A DNA stretch of 46,201 nt from Candidatus Atribacteria bacterium ADurb.Bin276 (GTDB lineage: Bacteria; Atribacterota; Atribacteria; Atribacterales; Atribacteraceae). Position 1 is the first letter of the stretch. Every line of letters begins with the position of its first letter. The translations under genes and the position numbers were made by a program. The DNA lies in contig MWBQ01000047.1 in NCBI GenBank assembly GCA_002069605.1, positions 1-46,201 on the forward strand, read 5' to 3'. The notes beneath the pieces were generated by a model. The model saw only the letters and a list, made by a program, of their open reading frames with translations, ran no database searches and had not been told where the DNA came from. This document shows positions 41,602 through 46,201 of the stretch, piece by piece.

Positions 41602-43134
41602 TTGTTAGCGAAAATTTTAAGTGCTACTGCCATTGGTATTGATGCGACTATAGTTGAAGCCGAAATCGACGTTGGTCCGGGCATGCCTTCCTTTAACATT
41701 GTTGGTCTTCCTGATACGGCAGTGCAGGAGGCTCGAGAACGAGTCCGTAGTGCTTTGAAAAACAGTGGTTTTACTTTTCCTGCCCGCCGGGTTACTGTTA
41801 ATCTGGCACCGGCATCTCTCAGAAAAACTGGCAGTGATTTTGATTTAGCCATCGCTCTGGGAATCTTAGCTGCTACCGGTCAGACACATTTTAATTCTGA
41901 CCGAACCATTGTGGTAGGAGAGCTATCGCTTTCTGGTGAAATACGACCGGTACAGGGGATTCTACCGATTGCTCACACCCTTTCTAAAGAAGCGAGCATC
42001 TATCGTTTGTTTGTAGCCGGTGGAAATGCTCGAGAAGGTGCTATTGCCGGAAAAGTTGAGGTCTATGGATTTCGTGACATCAACCAGTTATCAGATTTTC
42101 TCAATGGGAATCAATCCATGATTCCCACTACCATCGATCCTCAGAGTTTATTCATCTATAGCAATCATGAAGAAGATTTGTCAGAAGTCAAAGGACAGCG
42201 TCATGGAAAGCGAGCTTTGGAAATTTCAGCTGCCGGTGGTCATCACCTTCTTTTTGTTGGTCCACCCGGATCGGGAAAGACCATGTTATCAAAAAGGTTA
42301 CCTGGATTACTGCCCTTATTATCACTGGAAGAGGCAATTGAGGTGACTAAGATTCATAGCGTTGCCGGACTGATATCCGCTGACCAACCCTTAGTTATCA
42401 GCCGTCCTTTCCGGTCTCCCCATCATACCATTTCCGATGTGGCTCTGATTGGTGGTGGTCAATTGCCGCGACCTGGAGAAATTAGTCTTTCCCATCATGG
42501 AGTACTTTTTCTTGATGAAGTGTTGGAATTTAAAAGAAATGTATTGGAAGCGTTACGCGAACCCCTCGAGGAGGGAAAGATTACCATCTCCCGAGCCAGT
42601 ATGACCACAACTTACCCAGCAAAATTTACTCTGGTCGCATCATGTAATCCATGCCCCTGTGGCTTCTTGGGGGATACCAAGAAAACCTGCACTTGTTCGA
42701 CCTCCCAAATCATCCGCTATCGGAGTCGATTATCCGGTCCTTTTTTAGATCGGATGGACCTCCAAGTCGAAATCCCTCGGTTGGATTTTTCCGACCTGTC
42801 CTCCAATACCGTTGAAGAAAACTCGGAAACGGTGAGAAAAAGAGTTGAACAAACCCGGCTTCTCCAGCAGGAAAGATACCAAAAAGAGGGAATTCATCTG
42901 AACGGGGAGATGAAAGTCCGGTATATTAAAAAGTTCTGCGTCTGTAGTCGAGAAGCCCACGATCTTCTTAAAAAGTCCATTGAAACCTTGGCATTGAGTG
43001 CTCGAGCTTACCATCGGATTTTAAAAGTTGCCCGTACCATAGCCGACCTTGACCGCTCGGAAAAAATTGATGTTGAGCACGTTGCTGAAGCTATTCAGTA
43101 TCGGACATTGGATCGAAAGTATCTGGAGTTTTAA
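41602..43134 (+). CDS. comM: ComM/YifB family Mg-chelatase-like ATPase
   Basis: ComM is an AAA+ helicase that promotes branch migration during natural transformation. The 510-residue protein has the N-terminal Lon-like fold (IGIDATIVEAEIDVGPGMPS, FNIVGLPDTAVQEARERVR), Walker A GPPGSGKTM, the FLDEVLEFKRNVLEALREPL Walker B region, and a cluster of cysteines (CNPCPCGFLGD...CTC) typical of the family, then the C-terminal helical domain. The TTG at 41602 has AAGGAGG seven bases upstream; a TTG at 41596 would touch that site. dprA follows after two bases. Confidence 0.94.
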   Translation: MLAKILSATAIGIDATIVEAEIDVGPGMPSFNIVGLPDTAVQEARERVRSALKNSGFTFPARRVTVNLAPASLRKTGSDFDLAIALGILAATGQTHFNSDRTIVVGELSLSGEIRPVQGILPIAHTLSKEASIYRLFVAGGNAREGAIAGKVEVYGFRDINQLSDFLNGNQSMIPTTIDPQSLFIYSNHEEDLSEVKGQRHGKRALEISAAGGHHLLFVGPPGSGKTMLSKRLPGLLPLLSLEEAIEVTKIHSVAGLISADQPLVISRPFRSPHHTISDVALIGGGQLPRPGEISLSHHGVLFLDEVLEFKRNVLEALREPLEEGKITISRASMTTTYPAKFTLVASCNPCPCGFLGDTKKTCTCSTSQIIRYRSRLSGPFLDRMDLQVEIPRLDFSDLSSNTVEENSETVRKRVEQTRLLQQERYQKEGIHLNGEMKVRYIKKFCVCSREAHDLLKKSIETLALSARAYHRILKVARTIADLDRSEKIDVEHVAEAIQYRTLDRKYLEF

Positions 43135-43136
43135 AA

Positions 43137-44225
43137 ATGAAAGATCTTCCTTATTGGGTGGCATTTAATCATTTACCAGGCATTGGTCCGGTTCGTTTTC
43201 AGAAAATAATTGAGACCTTTGGGTCAGCAAGTGATGCTTGGAGGGCTTCTCCAAAAGATTTAGCTCATTGTCTGGGGAAAAAAATCGTTGAAGAAATTCT
43301 TCCGGTTAAATTGTCACTTCAACCGGAAGCCGTTTTCCAAAAAATCATCAAACGGGGAATCCAAATCCTCCCCATTTCCGATGAACGATATCCGGCTTTA
43401 TTGAGAGATATAATGTATCCACCTTATCTTCTTTACCAACGAGGAGATTTTGATTTCCGTTCCTATAAAAAATGGATTGCCCTGGTTGGAACCCGACGAG
43501 CCACCACCTATGGAAAAAAAGTTGCCAGGTATTTGGCTCGCTCGCTGGCTGAAGAGGGTTGGGTCGTGGTGAGTGGTTTAGCTCTGGGAATTGATGGAGA
43601 AGCTCATTATGGTGCCTTGGAAGGAGAGGGAAAAACCGTTGCTGTTCTGGGAACCGGTGTCGACATTGTCTATCCAGGGTCAAATCGAGGATTGGCCGAG
43701 CGGATTCTTCACCAAAAGGGTGCCTTGATCAGTGAGTTTGTTCCTGGTTTTGGGCCACAAAAGGAAAGTTTTCCGGTTCGGAACCGACTCATTAGCGGCC
43801 TTTCTTTGGGTGTGGTGGTCGTAGAAGCTCCTTTAAAAAGTGGGGCCTTGATTACCGTTAATTTTGCCTTGGAACAGGGGAGAGAAGTGATGGCCGTGCC
43901 CGGGTCAATCTTTTCCTTCCAGAGCGAAGGCACTCACCAGCTCATCAACCAAGGAGCGCGATTAGTCCACAATGTTGCTGATATTGTTGAGGAATTGGGA
44001 TTTCTGGCATCACCCCAATCGAAAATGAAGAAAAAAATAGCCCTCCCAGATTTGGATGAAGATGAAAAAGAGCTCCTCAACCTTCTTGATATTTCTGGGT
44101 GTTATCTGGATGAACTACTTGCCAAAAGCGGCTGGGAGTCTGGTCGATTTTACAAAGTCCTCTTATCCCTGGAGATGAAAAAAGTCATTCAAACCTTTGC
44201 TGGTGGGAAAATAGGCTTAGGTTGA
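43137..44225 (+). CDS. dprA: DNA processing protein DprA
   Basis: DprA loads RecA on incoming single-stranded DNA during transformation. The 362-residue protein has an N-terminal helix-hairpin-helix region (HLPGIGPVRFQKII), the Rossmann-like core with VGTRRATTYGKK, SGLALGIDGEAHYGAL, VLGTGVDIVYPG and FPVRNRLISGL, and a C-terminal winged-helix domain (about 300-362). It is in an operon with comM. Together they suggest a competence or recombination capacity, though no DNA-uptake genes are in view. topA, which commonly follows, is absent. Confidence 0.96.
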   Translation: MKDLPYWVAFNHLPGIGPVRFQKIIETFGSASDAWRASPKDLAHCLGKKIVEEILPVKLSLQPEAVFQKIIKRGIQILPISDERYPALLRDIMYPPYLLYQRGDFDFRSYKKWIALVGTRRATTYGKKVARYLARSLAEEGWVVVSGLALGIDGEAHYGALEGEGKTVAVLGTGVDIVYPGSNRGLAERILHQKGALISEFVPGFGPQKESFPVRNRLISGLSLGVVVVEAPLKSGALITVNFALEQGREVMAVPGSIFSFQSEGTHQLINQGARLVHNVADIVEELGFLASPQSKMKKKIALPDLDEDEKELLNLLDISGCYLDELLAKSGWESGRFYKVLLSLEMKKVIQTFAGGKIGLG

Positions 44226-44322
44226 TTGAAGCTCAGGGGTTTTTTATTTTATGCAACCAACCGATAAATATCTCCTTTAGTTATCAATATTTCACTTGGG
44301 TAGAATAACCTATCCAAATTTT

Positions 44323-44343
44323 TTATCAATGTTTACATGATAA
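44323..44343 (+). promoter_or_regulatory. Possible ArsR-type operator
   Basis: TTATC (44323-44327) and GATAA (44339-44343) form an imperfect palindrome with a centre resembling TGTTTACA. ArsR proteins bind such sequences, but this one lies upstream of the -35 box rather than over it, so the role is uncertain. Confidence 0.3.
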
Positions 44344-44376
44344 GTGGAAAAAGAATGAATAAATGAATTTTGGGTG

Positions 44377-44405
44377 TGGACAAAAAAATTGTATTATTGT
44401 ATTAT
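44377..44405 (+). promoter_or_regulatory. Probable promoter of the arsR-permease operon
   Basis: TGGACA (44377-44382) and TATTAT (44400-44405) are exactly 17 bases apart. The transcript would start about 25 bases before the arsR start codon. Confidence 0.5.
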
Positions 44406-44436
44406 ATTGCAACAAATCAACAAGTAGGTGATAAAT

Positions 44437-44697
44437 TTGATCGACCGATTGTTTAAGGCTCTTTCTTCACCCTGGCGAATTGAGATAATGAAAAAGATTG
44501 CCAAGGAGCCTCTTTGTCAGTGTGAGTTTGAAAAAAGCATGGCTATTGACAAAACCACAATTTCCCGCCATGTCCGGGAGCTGGTTTTAGCCGATCTGGT
44601 TGAGATTGAGCAGAGGGGAGTGATGAAAATTCTTCATATCAAAGACAAGCGAATCATGGAAATCATTGAATTGGCTGAAGATATTTGTCAAGAATGA
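44437..44697 (+). CDS. ArsR/SmtB-family metal- or redox-sensing repressor
   Basis: The 86-residue protein has the winged helix-turn-helix of the ArsR family: FKALSSPWRIEIMKKI, the recognition helix DKTTISRHVRELVLADLVE and the wing EIEQRGVMKILHI. Cys27 and Cys29 (PLCQCEF) occupy the place of the ELCVCDL sensing motif of classic ArsR, and Cys84 is near the C-terminus. The ligand may be As(III) or another soft metal. The TTG at 44437 has AGGTG six bases upstream; a GTG at 44428 lies inside it. It probably represses itself and the genes that follow. Confidence 0.9.
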   Translation: MIDRLFKALSSPWRIEIMKKIAKEPLCQCEFEKSMAIDKTTISRHVRELVLADLVEIEQRGVMKILHIKDKRIMEIIELAEDICQE

Positions 44698-44713
44698 AAG
44701 GAAGCGGGTCTAA

Positions 44714-45727
44714 ATGTGGCAAACTGCTTTACGGGAAGGACTCAACACCATTCTTACCTATCTCGATCCCTTGCATCTCCTGCTGGGAATTGTGCCGGCT
44801 TTTCTCATATCCGGAGCGATAGCCGCTTTACTGGATCGAGAAAGTATTTTGCGTTTCTTCGGTCCGGGGGCCAATAAATGGATCGCCATTAGTGTGGCTT
44901 CAATTGCCGGTGCCATCTTAGCGGTCTGTTCCTGTTCAATCCTGCCGATGTTTACTTCCATGTATAAAATCGGAGCTGGTATTGGTCCAGCCACCAGCTT
45001 TCTCTATTCCGGCCCGGCGATCAATACCGCCGCTATCTTCATCTCCGCAGCCATGTTGGGTAGAATCGGTTGGGCTCGGTCTTTATCAGCAGTGATTTTG
45101 GCTTTTGGAGTTGGATTGGTGATGGATCTCCTCTTCGGAAAAGCTCGAGCCCGAGAGACCATTCAAGATTCAACCGAGAATCCTCCGAAAGCTGGCATTC
45201 CTTGGAAAGGCTTGCTAGTCATATTCATTTTAGTGGCAATCTATATGGTAGGTCCAAACTTATACAAAGGAATCTTAATGGCGGCAGCGTTCGGGATAGG
45301 CTATCTCTTATTTACTCAAGAGCAACGGTTAAACTGGTACCGCGAGTCGTGGAGTCTTTTTAAACTCATCTTTCCCATCCTGATTGGAGGAGTGTTTGTT
45401 GCATCTGCGCTCAAAGTCTTCGTACCAGGGTCAGTCATTGTGAAATTGTTTGGAGCCGAAAGCTTTGTATCGAATATTTTTTCATCACTGATTGGAGCTC
45501 TTCTCTATTTCAGCACCCTCACCGAGGTCCCGATTACCAGAAGCCTTATCGAGATGGGAATGAGCTCCGGTTCGGCTATCGCATTCTTGCTTGCCGGTCC
45601 AGCTTTGAGCCTCCCCAGCATGATTCTCATCAACCGGATCATGGGTATTAAACGAGGAATGACCTATATCATCTTAGTCATTCTGTTTTCTGCTCTTGCC
45701 GGTTCAGTCTACGAACTCATCTTTTAA
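44714..45727 (+). CDS. DUF318/ArsP-type membrane permease
   Basis: This 337-residue protein has about 8-10 membrane helices and belongs to the permease family that includes ArsP, an exporter of trivalent organoarsenicals. The motif AVCSCSILPMF with Cys72 and Cys74 and the second-half GPALSLPSMILI are characteristic; two halves with similar patterns suggest an inverted repeat topology. The adjacent ArsR regulator and CxxC protein fit metalloid or other soft-substrate export. Substrate identity is inferred, not shown. The ATG follows AAGGAAGCGGG. Confidence 0.88.
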   Translation: MWQTALREGLNTILTYLDPLHLLLGIVPAFLISGAIAALLDRESILRFFGPGANKWIAISVASIAGAILAVCSCSILPMFTSMYKIGAGIGPATSFLYSGPAINTAAIFISAAMLGRIGWARSLSAVILAFGVGLVMDLLFGKARARETIQDSTENPPKAGIPWKGLLVIFILVAIYMVGPNLYKGILMAAAFGIGYLLFTQEQRLNWYRESWSLFKLIFPILIGGVFVASALKVFVPGSVIVKLFGAESFVSNIFSSLIGALLYFSTLTEVPITRSLIEMGMSSGSAIAFLLAGPALSLPSMILINRIMGIKRGMTYIILVILFSALAGSVYELIF

Positions 45728-45743
45728 AAAAGGAGTGAAGACC

Positions 45744-45980
45744 ATGAAAGTTCAAGTCTTAGGCGCTGGTTGCAAAAAATGCAACCTTCTCTATCAAAAT
45801 CTCAAATCCTTTATTGAAAAAAATCACATTGATGCCGATATTGAATATACTGATGATCTGGATAAACTCCTGGAAGCTAAAATTCTCATGCCTCCGGCGG
45901 TATTTATTGACGGAGTAAAGAAGAGCGAGGGAAAAACTCCAACTGAAGCTCAGTTTAAAGAATGGTTTCATGTGAAATAG
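45744..45980 (+). CDS. Small thioredoxin-like protein (TM0996/MTH895 type)
   Basis: The 78-residue protein has the redox-active pair Cys10-Cys13 in LGAGCKKC, and the cis-proline region MPPAVFIDG, as in the short thioredoxin-like family known from TM0996 and MTH895. It begins 17 bases after the permease stop, with AAGGAG upstream of the ATG. Genes of this type often pair with DUF318 permeases. It may deliver electrons or hold a metalloid or thiol intermediate for the permease. The next gene, a ferredoxin, is possibly its electron partner. Confidence 0.88.
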   Translation: MKVQVLGAGCKKCNLLYQNLKSFIEKNHIDADIEYTDDLDKLLEAKILMPPAVFIDGVKKSEGKTPTEAQFKEWFHVK

Positions 45981-45998
45981 GGTAGAGGAGAAATTGAT

Positions 45999-46201
45999 AT
46001 GAATTTCAAAGTGAAGCGAGAAGAAATTCCCTGGTATCCCTCGGTTGATATAGAAAAATGTACCGGATGTCAAACCTGCTATGAGTTTTGTGTTCATGGA
46101 GTGTATGAATGGGATGATCAAGAAAACCGTCCAAAAGTTGCTCATCCCTATGAATGTATCGTAGGATGTACTGGCTGCTATCCCCAATGTCCCAGTGAAG
46201 C
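45999..46201 (+). CDS. Ferredoxin-type iron-sulfur protein, 3' end missing
   Basis: The first 67 codons are visible and the gene runs off the window. Cys21, 24, 27 and 31 (CTGCQTCYEFC) and Cys53, 57, 60 and 64 (CIVGCTGCYPQC) make two [4Fe-4S] cluster sites; the second uses C-x3-C in its first gap. GAGGAG is eight bases before the ATG. It follows the thioredoxin-like gene by 18 bases and looks like part of the same operon. Whether it is a small ferredoxin or the start of a larger enzyme cannot be seen. Confidence 0.85.
   Translation, partial: MNFKVKREEIPWYPSVDIEKCTGCQTCYEFCVHGVYEWDDQENRPKVAHPYECIVGCTGCYPQCPSE

Noticed and set aside
45070-45363. Plus-strand open frame inside the permease gene
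   Set aside because: It is out of frame with the permease, which has clear membrane helices and the CSCS motif over the same bases.
45759-46187. Open frame of 142 codons on the minus strand opposite the thioredoxin-like and ferredoxin genes
   Set aside because: The opposite strand carries two proteins with intact cysteine motifs and good ribosome-binding sites; this frame has none.

Overview
This AT-rich bacterial window is packed with housekeeping genes that run almost entirely on the + strand. The gene order closely follows the conserved Firmicute-type block: lspA-rluD, rqcH, yicC-gmk-rpoZ-coaBC-priA-def-fmt-rsmB, the prkC position, rpe-rpmB-recG, rsmD-coaD-pta-ackA-yceD-rpmF-plsX-fab-acpP-rnc-smc-ftsY-ffh-rpsP-khpA-rimM-trmD-rplS-lepB-rnhB-yraN, then comM-dprA. 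Several proteins are unlike those of ordinary Firmicutes: PriA has lost its ATPase motifs, a PASTA protein has no kinase, Smc is short with an unusual hinge, and fabH and fabF are missing from the fatty-acid cluster. The intergenic regions also carry families of small palindromic repeats. I infer an anaerobic low-GC lineage near the Firmicutes, possibly Atribacterota-like. No rRNA is present to settle this.

Layout. 1-2906: the end of lspA, an RluA-type pseudouridine synthase, and convergent rqcH. 2907-13941: an operon-like run for RNA processing, nucleotide and CoA metabolism, replication restart, start of translation (def, fmt), rRNA methylation, a stand-alone PASTA protein and rpe. 13978-14255: minus-strand rpmB with a two-way terminator. 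14336-20955: recG, rsmD, coaD, pta, ackA and a DUF177 gene. 20956-21805 and 22985-23415 are repeat-rich non-coding stretches flanking rpmF-plsX. 23416-33674: fabK-fabD-fabG-acpP, rnc-smc-ftsY-ffh and rpsP-khpA-rimM, with trmD ending at 34381. 34388-36353: rplS-lepB-rnhB-yraN with its own strong promoter.

36354-41601 is the only clearly accessory part. It holds a small lipoprotein, a serine beta-lactamase-fold hydrolase, a PIF1-like helicase fused to a WYL domain, and long non-coding DNA, all inserted between yraN and comM. comM-dprA (DNA uptake and processing) follow. The window ends in an ArsR-type regulator, a DUF318/ArsP-type permease, a small CxxC thioredoxin-like protein and a ferredoxin cut by the window edge. 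Together these look like a metalloid- or redox-responsive operon.

The points I consider most worth a second look are the helicase-dead PriA, rimM with no ATG/GTG/TTG start (and possible AUA starts at lepB and rsmB), the Asp-to-Ser change in the RNase III active site, the PIF1-WYL fusion, the kinase-less PASTA protein in the prkC slot, and the nested-palindrome repeat families. I saw no tRNA, rRNA, CRISPR array, transposase or phage gene. Functional calls rest on motif recognition by eye; no database search was run.
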